IMG/VR virus record: IMGVR_UViG_3300044977_000044
Location: 1 to 50,567 of that record
Direction: 5' to 3' (one strand)
Length of the DNA stretch: 50,567 nucleotides
Source: a virus
Shown: one piece after another, positions 31,311-39,146 of the stretch
Layout of the letters: each line of letters begins with the position of its first letter
Numbering within the stretch: the stretch's first letter is position 1
Notes under the pieces: generated by a model
Seen by the model: only the letters and a program-made list of their open reading frames with translations
Told to the model about the DNA's origin: nothing
Databases searched by the model: none
Made by a program: the position numbers and the translations under genes

Positions 31311-32627
31311 CTAAACCTCCACTGAAAGCTCCACACCAGCTTCGCTAAGAGCTTCTAAGTCTTCCTTGAAGCGTTCAGCAAGATCAGTTCGGTACTGCTT
31401 ATTCTTTAACCGAAGCTGCTTAGCAGCTTCAAGAGGCTTTGCCAAAGCGCGAGCTGGATTAGTAGAACGGCCAGTAAACAGAGCAACAATGCCCCAAGCA
31501 CCGGCAGTGCACAAACCATTATCGTTCGATTTGACATTGTACAAATACGTATGTTTCGCCAACGTTTCATCGTCGATACCACGTAGTGGTACGTTCTCTT
31601 CTGCGTTGTGACGCTCGGTGGGCCAAGGCGGAATCGTTACACGTACCGCGCCAGCGAAGCTATCGCTTCGTAGATCAAGCTCACGTAACTGTCCACGTGC
31701 CGCATCAGCAAAGAATTTGCCAAGGCCGTCAGGCACCAGCTCCCACAACAGCGTTGGCGACGCATCGTAACCGAAACGGGGCGTAAACTCAAGGCCGTAG
31801 ATGCGACCGTCTCGCTCCGCGACGATTACATTCAGGTCAAGCATACCGTGATAACGCTCGCTTCGTGCCCATGGAATAAGTTGCTTTGCAGCTTCGCAGA
31901 CTCGACATCCTTGACAGAACCACGTTATGTTGCCAAGACATCCTCCGGAAGGACCGATGTCTTCGTTCATCAACTCTTTACGTTCAAGTGTATGGTTCGT
32001 GAGCGGTGGCACGAAGTCACCGTGTTGGAACCAAAGCTCTGTACTGAAAGCAACGCCTTTCTCGAAAGCTTGCAGCTCAAACTGAGGCTCGGCAATGTCC
32101 ACCTCGCTTGAAATGTTTTCGAGCATTTCGAGTAAATCTTCGGTGTCGAACGAAACGTGGGATGGTGACAAATCGCCTAACTGCTTAGATGGCTTATAGA
32201 CCCACCTAACGTCTGGATTGTTCCGGACAAATTCTGTAGCGACTTCAAAGGAGCTAAAACTCTCAGTGTGAGGGATATCAATGCCCGCATCTTCCATTAC
32301 CCCCGCTCCGTAGGAGCGGTCCCTTTCTAGCCTGTCGGCTAGTATGCTACCGCCTAAAACGGCAAAGCCCTGCGTAGCAACGAAGTCGGCCATAACTCCG
32401 TTACCACTTACATCAAATATGAATATATCGTTAGATGGATCGGCGTCAGTAAGCAGGTCCTCAAAGTCTCCGACTTTTTCAACGATATTATCGCCAACGC
32501 TCTTAGCATCACTACTGCGTATCCAAAGACGCATGGCGTAGCCTTCATTAGAAAGCCGCTTGGCAAAGCCAGCACCGTCTCCGGTCTCGGAAGCGATATT
32601 AAAGCGAAGCTGGTTCAATCTTCCCAA
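31311..32627 (-). CDS. PurD-like ATP-grasp enzyme
   Basis: A 438-residue protein. Features of the ATP-grasp fold include GGSILADRLERDRSYGAGVMEDAGIDIP (the PurD-type N-terminal boundary), YKPSKQLGD (ATP-binding Lys-containing loop), IYGLEFTPRFGYDASP (EFxxRFG, metal-binding) and a Cys-rich segment (CQGCRVCEA). In PurD this fold makes glycinamide ribonucleotide, joining phosphoribosylamine and glycine. Here it sits in the virion-gene block beside tail genes, so a protein- or DNA-modifying ligation is conceivable. TTG 32627 is forced by an in-frame stop just upstream; GAGG lies 8-9 bases before it. Confidence 0.72.
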   Translation of the reverse strand: MGRLNQLRFNIASETGDGAGFAKRLSNEGYAMRLWIRSSDAKSVGDNIVEKVGDFEDLLTDADPSNDIFIFDVSGNGVMADFVATQGFAVLGGSILADRLERDRSYGAGVMEDAGIDIPHTESFSSFEVATEFVRNNPDVRWVYKPSKQLGDLSPSHVSFDTEDLLEMLENISSEVDIAEPQFELQAFEKGVAFSTELWFQHGDFVPPLTNHTLERKELMNEDIGPSGGCLGNITWFCQGCRVCEAAKQLIPWARSERYHGMLDLNVIVAERDGRIYGLEFTPRFGYDASPTLLWELVPDGLGKFFADAARGQLRELDLRSDSFAGAVRVTIPPWPTERHNAEENVPLRGIDDETLAKHTYLYNVKSNDNGLCTAGAWGIVALFTGRSTNPARALAKPLEAAKQLRLKNKQYRTDLAERFKEDLEALSEAGVELSVEV

Positions 32628-32758
32628 AGATCATCCTCGCTAAAACCGGCGAAGCCTATATAACCGTCAGTGTACGGATCAGGCTCAAACTCGTCTTGGT
32701 CGGCCTCGATCAATTCACTGTCCTCGAAGGACAGCTCCGCTTCTATCGGTGTTCTCAC
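32615..32758 (-). CDS. 47-residue acidic protein, coupled on both sides
   Basis: GTG 32758 overlaps the stop of the M15-like peptidase gene (GTGA), and the frame runs to TGA at 32615, overlapping the start of the ATP-grasp gene. The protein is strongly acidic (Glu and Asp in most positions) with a few aromatic residues, so it is probably disordered until bound. Coupling on both ends is the main evidence. A small acidic partner, perhaps of the ATP-grasp enzyme or peptidase, is possible. Confidence 0.5.
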   Translation of the reverse strand: MRTPIEAELSFEDSELIEADQDEFEPDPYTDGYIGFAGFSEDDLWED

Positions 32759-33099
32759 GGGTACGTAGTACCTTTCCTAACCTGAAAGTGAAAATGTTCA
32801 TTGTCCGTTCCCGGCGCTTCGAGAAAGCCATAGAAGTGTTCGGTGCCAAGAAGGTTCTTCATCGTATCAAGCAAGTTGTTTTTCTGCTCCGGTGTAAAGT
32901 CATGGCTACGAATGTCGTATGCTTCGCCACGATGGTGCGGGTCGTTCGGCCCAGAATGGGCACCGTCACATGCCGATGTGATGACAAGATCAACGCCCAT
33001 ACGCGCACAGGTCTGGTCAATAGCCGAAAGGATACGAAAACCGCCCGGCGCTATCTTAGCAAAGCTGACGCCGTCTTTAACCTGTACAACGCTGTTCAT
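32755..33099 (-). CDS. M15-like peptidase (candidate endolysin)
   Basis: A 114-residue protein with HHRGEAYDIR (residues about 55-64: H, G, D of the M15 zinc site) and EHFHFQ (HxH) near the C-terminus, the two halves of the D-Ala-D-Ala carboxypeptidase/endopeptidase fold (M15). Such domains cleave peptide bonds in the cell wall and serve as phage lysins. No signal peptide or membrane segment is seen. It is unusually short for a full endolysin, without a binding domain. The neighbours are the GH71-like hydrolase and the tail genes. Confidence 0.72.
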   Translation of the reverse strand: MNSVVQVKDGVSFAKIAPGGFRILSAIDQTCARMGVDLVITSACDGAHSGPNDPHHRGEAYDIRSHDFTPEQKNNLLDTMKNLLGTEHFYGFLEAPGTDNEHFHFQVRKGTTYP

Positions 33100-33104
33100 G
33101 TTAT

Positions 33105-33956
33105 TTATCCTTGGCTGTATTCAACCCCTGTACCTTCTTCATGATCGTTCCAGGTCGGCAGCAACGCGTATTTTGCGGTCTTCGGAAGCACCGCGAGCGT
33201 GTCAAGCAGTGTCTGGCCAAGACGGCGGGACATAAAGCGATTCTTGCCCCATGAGGCCATTGAATCATCAAAGCCGGTGTAGAACGGATAAAGAGCAATC
33301 TTGCTCGGATTTGCGTTAGCCGTAGTAATGAACGCTTGAATATCTGGTAAGTTGATGTTACTTACCGGCGTCGTCGGGTTAATCCAGCCAAAGGCTCCGT
33401 CAGATTCGGCGTGTGTAAAGCCGCTGCTTTCCTCAAAGAGCAACGCCAGTTTCGCGGCAGTGCCGGCGCGTACCTGGGTCCAGTTCACCCCAGCCGGTTC
33501 ACCAAAGAAATTCACCACATAGCGCCCAGCATCTTGTAGATAAGCCGAGCTGGAGAAGAACGCCTCGGAACAAAACTTCAGGATACGAATGTATTCCGCA
33601 ACAGCGGCCGCGCCTGTCAAGGCGCCGAGCGCGCCTTGGTCAATACAAAGAGAAAACGCCAAGCCGTTGCGTTCACAAGAATCAAGCATCCGTAAACACG
33701 CCAGTGCGGATGCCGAATCCGGTCCATAATAATCAACGTTAATGCCTGCAATGCCCATGGCCACCATGGCGACAGCCTGAGCATCGCAGGCAGACTGGTC
33801 AGCGGAGTTGTAACCAATCTTGGTATGACCGGGCGTTCCGAACCACGGCATCCAATGCGCAAGCACTTTCGCCGAAGTATAATCAGTGAACTTAATCGGT
33901 CTACCAAGTATTGGTAACATACTGCCTCCTCCGTCATAACTCAACAAAACTGGCAT
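33105..33956 (-). CDS. Glycoside hydrolase-like protein (GH71/GH99-like)
   Basis: A 283-residue protein. The frame is open from 34046, but the start at 33956 (MPVLLSYDGG) follows an AAAGGTAAT site and avoids overlapping the upstream gene. AHWMPWFG, GINVDYYGPDS and PFYTGFDDS are the kind of strand-loop segments found in GH71/GH99-like (beta/alpha) barrels, acting on polysaccharides. I cannot place the catalytic residues with confidence. It probably degrades a host surface or wall polysaccharide and could be part of a tail or of the lysis set. Confidence 0.5.
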   Translation of the reverse strand: MPVLLSYDGGGSMLPILGRPIKFTDYTSAKVLAHWMPWFGTPGHTKIGYNSADQSACDAQAVAMVAMGIAGINVDYYGPDSASALACLRMLDSCERNGLAFSLCIDQGALGALTGAAAVAEYIRILKFCSEAFFSSSAYLQDAGRYVVNFFGEPAGVNWTQVRAGTAAKLALLFEESSGFTHAESDGAFGWINPTTPVSNINLPDIQAFITTANANPSKIALYPFYTGFDDSMASWGKNRFMSRRLGQTLLDTLAVLPKTAKYALLPTWNDHEEGTGVEYSQG

Positions 33957-33976
33957 ATTACCTTTGCACCGAAGCG

Positions 33977-34279
33977 TCAGCGGGCCGGCCACTCCGGTAT
34001 CGTAACCTTCGGTATCTTTGCTTGAACCTGAGCGGCCAAGATACAAACCACTCTCTTAATATCTGAAAGCTCCTCAGCGTGCCGACGCAAAGCGTCGTCC
34101 CGTTCATCGTTTTTAGACTCGGCTTTAAGCCCGCGCTCGGCTTCGCTCTTTTCAACTCGAAGCACAGTGCGACGATAACGCCACCAAAGAACAGTACCGA
34201 GGCCAAGAACCCCATACTGCAAAGCAACGAATGTAGCATGTAGCCATTCGGTACGAAACTGCCCCCAAAAGTCATTCAC
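33977..34279 (-). CDS. Membrane protein with coiled coil (lysis candidate)
   Basis: A 100-residue protein. GTG 34279 has GGAGG four bases before it. One membrane helix (about 15-34, ATFVALQYGVLGLGTVLWW) is followed by a basic patch and a long charged helix (about 38-80) likely to form a coiled coil, the layout of i-spanins and similar phage membrane proteins. It is placed just before the hydrolase and peptidase genes, so a lysis role is reasonable, though a holin or spanin call cannot be proven from sequence. Confidence 0.55.
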   Translation of the reverse strand: MNDFWGQFRTEWLHATFVALQYGVLGLGTVLWWRYRRTVLRVEKSEAERGLKAESKNDERDDALRRHAEELSDIKRVVCILAAQVQAKIPKVTIPEWPAR

Positions 34280-34303
34280 GTCGCCTCCGGCCTAAAGCCT
34301 TAG

Positions 34304-34972
34304 TTAGTTGTAATTAAACTCTAACAGGCAGTCAAAGCCACGGAAGTCGAACGTGCCAGTAGCGGCGGTTTGAACAGCAAGCTCGATCCATAACGCCTGA
34401 TCGGCAAGATTCGAGTAAGCTGGTGCCGGAATGGCTACATTGATAGCGGTTGTAGTCGCATCCTGTGTCAGGTCAAGGCCGTTAACGGCCGAAGGCAAAA
34501 TGTTAACTGGAGCGGGCGCCGCGCCTTCGTCGATGTATTGCACTATGTCAGCACGACACGTTAGTGCCGTCAGGTTCACTACACCTACGGTGTAAATTAC
34601 GTCAAAGCTGTTCAGCTTGAAGCCTTTGACTTTGAGCGCACTGCGCGGTTGAATCTCTTGTCCAGTAATCATCGAGCCAAGAGTATCTGGACGGCCTTGG
34701 TACTCAGCTGAGGCGGCAATGCCACCGCCACCGTACTGTTCTTGTAGATCTTCAAAGAAGCCAAGCCGACGCAGGATCGACTGCGTTATGTTAACGGCGA
34801 TAATGCCGGTCGTCGCCACCGGCGAGTGAATCGACCAATCACCTGCCGCTACGCGTGTAAGAACGAATGGACCACCTGCGGTAGTGGCAAAGACAACATC
34901 ACCGGCGCCTGCAAAAACGCGAGCGTCGTTGAATCCCAAGTCTTGTTGGTAACGTGATTTCGTGTGCGGCAT
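34304..34972 (-). CDS. Virion protein, likely capsid decoration or fibre
   Basis: A 222-residue Ala/Thr/Gly-rich beta protein. NDARVFAGAGDVVFATTAGGPFVLTRVAAGDWSIHSP at the start and multiple short strands (TTAINVAIPAPAYSNLADQALWIELAVQTA) indicate a beta-sandwich. No signal peptide. The position between the lysis group and small capsid-associated genes fits a decoration or head-fibre protein. Not recognised. Confidence 0.55.
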   Translation of the reverse strand: MPHTKSRYQQDLGFNDARVFAGAGDVVFATTAGGPFVLTRVAAGDWSIHSPVATTGIIAVNITQSILRRLGFFEDLQEQYGGGGIAASAEYQGRPDTLGSMITGQEIQPRSALKVKGFKLNSFDVIYTVGVVNLTALTCRADIVQYIDEGAAPAPVNILPSAVNGLDLTQDATTTAINVAIPAPAYSNLADQALWIELAVQTAATGTFDFRGFDCLLEFNYN

Positions 34973-35008
34973 TATGACTCCCTTCGAGTCGCGGCTAGCG
35001 CCGACTAG

Positions 35009-35269
35009 TTAGCTTTCGTCTGGTTGAATGGTGGCGTCGTCTGTTGTTTCCTTTAGCAATTGCATTACGTCCATTTCATGGTCATTCTGTTCCAATACTT
35101 CGCGGATCAACTCATCACGCTCGTAGGTCAGTAGATTGTCTACGCACTTCTCGGTGCATAGAATCAAACCATTCTGGCGCGTGAGCTGCGGTGCAGGATA
35201 CTCCATCCCGCACCGATCGCAACGGTGCCAAGGACCTTTCCGAAATCCGCTATGTGATTGGTTAGGCAT
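35009..35269 (-). CDS. Small zinc-finger-like protein in capsid cluster
   Basis: An 86-residue protein with CDRCG (16-20) and LCTEKC (about 36-42), a CxxC...CxxxC zinc site, followed by an acidic helix. Its start overlaps the stop of the exported 35269 gene by a base. Small zinc proteins in virion clusters are common and often act in assembly; the function here is unknown. Confidence 0.65.
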   Translation of the reverse strand: MPNQSHSGFRKGPWHRCDRCGMEYPAPQLTRQNGLILCTEKCVDNLLTYERDELIREVLEQNDHEMDVMQLLKETTDDATIQPDES

Positions 35270-35868
35270 TACGGTACCGTAACAGCCGTCCAGGTGTTCG
35301 CCGTACCACAGACATAAAGACTAGTCGAGGCAGTCGTCGCGCCTAGGTTTATGTCCAATGAACCGATCGGACAGTTACTTGTCGGCACGGCCATACTGAC
35401 CTGTATCGGCAGTGTTGGCCCTGCCGATCCTTGAGCTGTACCGTAGTAATTAAACTGCACCGCGTCGTTGCCGGTGGTCGTCAACGCCGTTACATTAAAC
35501 TTAACGTAGTTGGCGGCTGTGCCATAGTACGTGTACGTTCCTGACGAAGTACAGGTCTGTGCAATAGCACCTGTCATCGCAACGAACGTAGCGCCTGCGG
35601 CACTCGATTCCAACTGAACAGTACAAGAGCTGACAGAGCCAGTCCCTGTCACCGTCCAACTAATCGTATGTGCGATGATATTCGCGCCTTCAAACATTGC
35701 GCCCTGACCACCACACACGCCGGCAGCACCGCCGGTGGCCACGCCAGTTGCCGCTGTACAAGCGACGGTGGAGGCCACCGGTCCATAAGACTGGGAAAAC
35801 TGAGTCTGCGCAAGTACAGGCAAGGCACTTGCGAAGGCAAGAAACAGCAACAAGCCAAACCTTTTCAT
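35269..35868 (-). CDS. Exported beta protein with shared domain (199 residues)
   Basis: ATG 35868 is chosen since GGAGA lies 10 bases before and the protein then begins MKRFGLLLFLAFASALPVLAQ, a clear Sec signal peptide; the 35919 start would put 17 residues in front. The mature part holds a beta domain (about 60-145) with SW..G, SCTVQL, GAIAQTC and ANYVKFNV, which matches the N-terminal domain of the 44543-47065 protein (SW.G, TCQVSI, GILAAQTC, ANYVRVNV). Several close Cys pairs suggest disulfides outside the cytoplasm. Confidence 0.7.
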   Translation of the reverse strand: MKRFGLLLFLAFASALPVLAQTQFSQSYGPVASTVACTAATGVATGGAAGVCGGQGAMFEGANIIAHTISWTVTGTGSVSSCTVQLESSAAGATFVAMTGAIAQTCTSSGTYTYYGTAANYVKFNVTALTTTGNDAVQFNYYGTAQGSAGPTLPIQVSMAVPTSNCPIGSLDINLGATTASTSLYVCGTANTWTAVTVP

Positions 35869-35930
35869 CGAAGATTCTCCTTGAAACGAACGTTTACTTT
35901 GTATACGAACGTACCGCACGTTGTGTACGG

Positions 35931-36884
35931 TTACGGACCGTTACTGCCCCATGTTCCCATCCAGCTTAGTGCGCCGACAGAGAAGCGCATGTACGAAATC
36001 TGCTTGATGCTCCGAGTATCGAAGTCATCAGAGAAGTCTTCGTCAAGCTCTTTGCGGTTGAGGAACTTGAGCCAGTGTGAGTCTTGGTCACAGACCGCGA
36101 ACCACTGCGATTGGCTCGTTAGGTAGTGGCAAATGAAATAGTTCAGGTCTTCGCCAAGAACAGCGTTGATTTCATTGTCACTGGTGTACGGCTTGTGCGG
36201 GCTGCCAAGAATCTCGCGCGCGATCCATTTCAGCTCAGGCGGGATAATCAAGTGCCGAGGCTTGAGAGTCATCGGTAGACCCTGCGAGTCTACGAGACGT
36301 TCAAACTGGTTCACCATGAGCTGAATGCCCGTAAACGAAATGTCAATGTCTGTCAGCGGACGGTTTGGATACGTCCCACTTGAGGCAATGATATTCGTTA
36401 GGCCAGGGCCGATGTTCGTGGCGCCAGTGCCGCCGAGCAACGGATGTGCGGAGTTGAAGAGGCTTACGCCGTCGCTTGTAACGAACGTCGAGAAGCCAGT
36501 GTTGAAAATATTCCACGCAACTTGTTCTTTGGTGAAATGCGCAGAACGCGCCAGTGCCTTCGGCACCTGCATGATGAGATTGTACTGGTCGTCATCATAT
36601 AGCTCCCACGAAGAGCGTACGCCAAGACCATACGACAAGTGCTCAAAACGGAACGTCCCGCCTTGAATCGCGTCTTGGTACGTAATCGACTCTCCTTCAG
36701 GCTTTTCTGGCATCGGGCCGAGACCGCTGAACTCGACTTCGTCAACGAAGGCGTGAGTATCGCTCTCGACGTGGAAGATATGGCTGAACTCTTCTTCGCG
36801 CTGTTTCATGTCAATCCAATGCACGAAGATATCGTGTAAACCTTCAGCCATAAGCTGACTGAACTCACCACGTACCATTGTCAT
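35931..36884 (-). CDS. Major capsid protein (HK97-fold, Mu gpT-like)
   Basis: A 317-residue protein. The arrangement of an N-terminal helix, then DTHAFVDEVEFSGLGPMPEKPEG and an E-loop-type stretch (FRFEHLSYGLGVRSSWELYDDD), a helical P-domain (LARSAHFTKEQVAWNIFNTGF, LLGGTGATN), and a C-terminal beta section agree with Mu gpT-type / HK97-like capsid proteins. GELSQL and WIARE helices are typical. The length is normal for the class. The neighbours are scaffold- and portal-like genes in the usual order. AGGAACAAG lies before ATG 36884. Confidence 0.8.
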   Translation of the reverse strand: MTMVRGEFSQLMAEGLHDIFVHWIDMKQREEEFSHIFHVESDTHAFVDEVEFSGLGPMPEKPEGESITYQDAIQGGTFRFEHLSYGLGVRSSWELYDDDQYNLIMQVPKALARSAHFTKEQVAWNIFNTGFSTFVTSDGVSLFNSAHPLLGGTGATNIGPGLTNIIASSGTYPNRPLTDIDISFTGIQLMVNQFERLVDSQGLPMTLKPRHLIIPPELKWIAREILGSPHKPYTSDNEINAVLGEDLNYFICHYLTSQSQWFAVCDQDSHWLKFLNRKELDEDFSDDFDTRSIKQISYMRFSVGALSWMGTWGSNGP

Positions 36885-36925
36885 GGTCTTGTTCCTTTTA
36901 TCACTAAAATGCAGTTAGCCGAAGG

Positions 36926-37510
36926 CTAAGCTGGTGAAATTTGCTGCGCAGCCAAATTGACTTGAAATGCTACCGCTCTCGGATCGAATGCGACGACGGC
37001 TCCCTGAGCGCCGATAGGGCTACCGCCGCCAAGATTGACGATAGTCACAACAGCAGCGGCACCGACCTTTGTTAGGTCAACGTACCAGTGACCGTCAGTA
37101 TCTTTCGTCAAACCGTATTGTTTGCCGATATTTGCCGCAGTCGGCACCTGCAACGGTCCAACTTGCCCAGCAAACACCGTATCTGATCCTGCAACTTCAA
37201 AGCCGACACGGCCGTCATTGTACGGCACGCCACGGAATATAGTCTGCCCCAAAGGTTGGTTAGGCGGAGGAGGCCCCGTAAGGAACTTCCGAACGCCAGT
37301 CGTCGTAAGGCCCGAAGCAGGCTCTTTAGCAAAACCCGCAATACCGGCAGCTACTGTCACACCATCCCACGCCTGCACCCCACCATCAACAGGGTTGAGC
37401 ATGACTGGTGTTCCATCCAGAAACGTTTGTGCCGCTTCTTCTGGAAGCCGACGGATCGCAGGTTGATTGCCGCTAATGGTTCGTCTTGAAGCAATTAACG
37501 CGCTTGCCAT
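36926..37510 (-). CDS. Capsid decoration-like protein
   Basis: A 194-residue Gly/Ala/Val-rich beta protein (GTPVMLNPVDGGVQAWDGVTVAAG-type strands, GFAKEPASG) resembling the capsid-stabilising, head-decoration class. It lies between the capsid gene and the 37527 gene. AAGGGAGAAT precedes ATG 37510. No enzyme motif. Confidence 0.6.
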   Translation of the reverse strand: MASALIASRRTISGNQPAIRRLPEEAAQTFLDGTPVMLNPVDGGVQAWDGVTVAAGIAGFAKEPASGLTTTGVRKFLTGPPPPNQPLGQTIFRGVPYNDGRVGFEVAGSDTVFAGQVGPLQVPTAANIGKQYGLTKDTDGHWYVDLTKVGAAAVVTIVNLGGGSPIGAQGAVVAFDPRAVAFQVNLAAQQISPA

Positions 37511-37526
37511 CTTCTATTCTCCCTTC

Positions 37527-38084
37527 CTATGTCTTGGTGTCTTTGTCAGAACCGACAAGTGCGCCAAGTTCATCCGCGTTCGGAACGAACGTAGAAATTT
37601 TGTTAAGCTGTGATCGTGGAGCACCACTCGATCGTAGATCGGCGTCAGCTCCGCGTTGCGCTTCACGGTTCAAAGAACGCCCGCGACGGCGCTGTGCCCG
37701 CTCCCAGTTCCACTTCTTGGCCCCGTCGATCAAGGACTTCTTGATCTTCATAAGGATTACATCGCCAACGATAATCTTGCCATCGGTGGTAACGTAAGTC
37801 TTTGCCAAGTTCTTCACGTCCGCTGGCGAAGCTACTACATAGCCTGCGGCTTTCATCTGCTCAAAACGCAAGCCGGATTCTTTGTCTCCGACTTTGAAGT
37901 TGACAAGGCGGAACTCCATTGACGGATCGACCGGCACAAAGTGCTCAAACTCCGGCATTTGCAACGGCCGTGCAACGACGTTGTCATCAATCTCCGGCGG
38001 CACGCTTCGCGTTCGTTTTTCTGCAAGCACCTGTTGCGGAACTTGCGCTCCGCTTCCAGGTATGGTCTGGTTGGTAACTGGCAT
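37527..38084 (-). CDS. Virion-cluster protein, unknown
   Basis: A 185-residue protein: the N-terminal segment is disordered and Pro/Gln-rich. A middle part (50-120) has DPSMEFRLVNFKVGDKESGLRFEQMKAAGY, a strand-helix pattern, followed by a Lys/Arg-rich helix (KKWNWERAQRRRGRSLNREAQRG) that could bind nucleic acid or contact the scaffold. No named family. It lies between the decoration-like and scaffold-like genes. Confidence 0.55.
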   Translation of the reverse strand: MPVTNQTIPGSGAQVPQQVLAEKRTRSVPPEIDDNVVARPLQMPEFEHFVPVDPSMEFRLVNFKVGDKESGLRFEQMKAAGYVVASPADVKNLAKTYVTTDGKIIVGDVILMKIKKSLIDGAKKWNWERAQRRRGRSLNREAQRGADADLRSSGAPRSQLNKISTFVPNADELGALVGSDKDTKT

Positions 38085-38111
38085 CTCTATTCACCTTCGT
38101 TTACGGCGACA

Positions 38112-38846
38112 TTACGCAGTAACGAATTTCATCGCTTTCTTCCGTTCAAGATACTTTTCCGGAGTCATTCTGAATTTCTTTGCAATTTCAAGTTCCTGTG
38201 GCGAAAGCTTGTCTTTATTCTCATCGCCGTTGCCGCCAGAGCCGGCACCAGAGCTAGAGCCAACTTCCGCAAAGACATCAGTCTTTTTTGTGGCCAGGTC
38301 TTGCAGGTCAGTAAAGTGCATTCCCTTCACATAAATAAACGCATTGATCCATGAATGCGGGTTGATCTGATTGGCTGGCGCCTCTTTGGCCATGAGCGTA
38401 TTGATTTCGTTGGCGTACTTGTTCCAAATCTTCGTCTCGATGTGGCCGTTGGCTGCGCCCTGAATCGCTTCGCGCGCGGTCATTCGCGCGGCTAGCGCTC
38501 CAGCACCATAGGCAGCCGCCGCAAGTGGGCCAGTGGCAGTACCGATACGATCGGCGAAAGCCTGATCTTCGTTGACGAAGACGCTTGCAGGGCCTTTCGA
38601 TCCTTCGTCTTTGATTTCACGGTTTCCACCGCCAGCTTCGAGCGCAGCAAGCTTGTCTTTAACTGTTTGGAACTCCGTCTTCTGCGATTCAACGGTTGTC
38701 TTCAACGTGTTAAGTTCAGTGTCCTTCGCCGTAAGAGAATCCTCAAGAGCCTTCTTGTCTCTCAAGGCTTTGTCCAAATCCTCCGGTGACAGCTCACGAA
38801 TACTTTCCGGCAAATCTTCCTTCCGAGTTTGGAACCACTTCGCCAT
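38112..38846 (-). CDS. Scaffold-like protein
   Basis: A 244-residue protein. An N-terminal MAKWFQTRKEDLPESIRELSPEDLDKALRDKKALE-type start and a long coiled-coil helix (about 20-75) of Glu, Lys and Leu are typical of phage scaffolding proteins, with an acidic middle and a Lys-rich C-terminal helix that could bind the capsid protein. It lies just downstream of the portal and 94-residue genes, in the order portal-scaffold-capsid common in tailed phages. Identification is by position and composition. Confidence 0.65.
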   Translation of the reverse strand: MAKWFQTRKEDLPESIRELSPEDLDKALRDKKALEDSLTAKDTELNTLKTTVESQKTEFQTVKDKLAALEAGGGNREIKDEGSKGPASVFVNEDQAFADRIGTATGPLAAAAYGAGALAARMTAREAIQGAANGHIETKIWNKYANEINTLMAKEAPANQINPHSWINAFIYVKGMHFTDLQDLATKKTDVFAEVGSSSGAGSGGNGDENKDKLSPQELEIAKKFRMTPEKYLERKKAMKFVTA

Positions 38847-38861
38847 ACTTTGTTTCCTTTC

Positions 38862-39146
38862 TTATTTAAGGACAAGTCCCGTTCTGCTGCCTCCGGTGAC
38901 AGGGCTTACCTTTTTCTTCCGAACATTCTCTTGATACTGTCGTATTTCCTCCGGTAAGCCAAGGATACGGGACAGCACCTTGAACTCGCCCTGCGCCCGC
39001 GCGGCAGCAAGACCTTCCGCCGTTGCGAGCGTTTTCAGCGCCGAGTCTTGCCACTCCGTTAGGAATTGTATAACGGCTTTGCCGTCGGCAGATTCAAGCC
39101 ACTTCTTTGAGCTGGTCGTAGACGTTAGTACAACGTCGATATTCAC
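38862..39146 (-). CDS. Small virion-cluster protein, unknown
   Basis: A 94-residue protein whose ATG 39146 overlaps the portal stop by ATGA. Two helices (about 14-45 and 50-85) with hydrophobic faces; the tail is basic. No named motif. Small proteins of this size often sit between portal and scaffold genes. Confidence 0.6.
   Translation of the reverse strand: MNIDVVLTSTTSSKKWLESADGKAVIQFLTEWQDSALKTLATAEGLAAARAQGEFKVLSRILGLPEEIRQYQENVRKKKVSPVTGGSRTGLVLK

Noticed and set aside
35869-35919. Longer start for the exported 35269 protein
   Set aside because: It would put 17 basic residues before a clear signal peptide and lacks the GGAGA site found at 35868.
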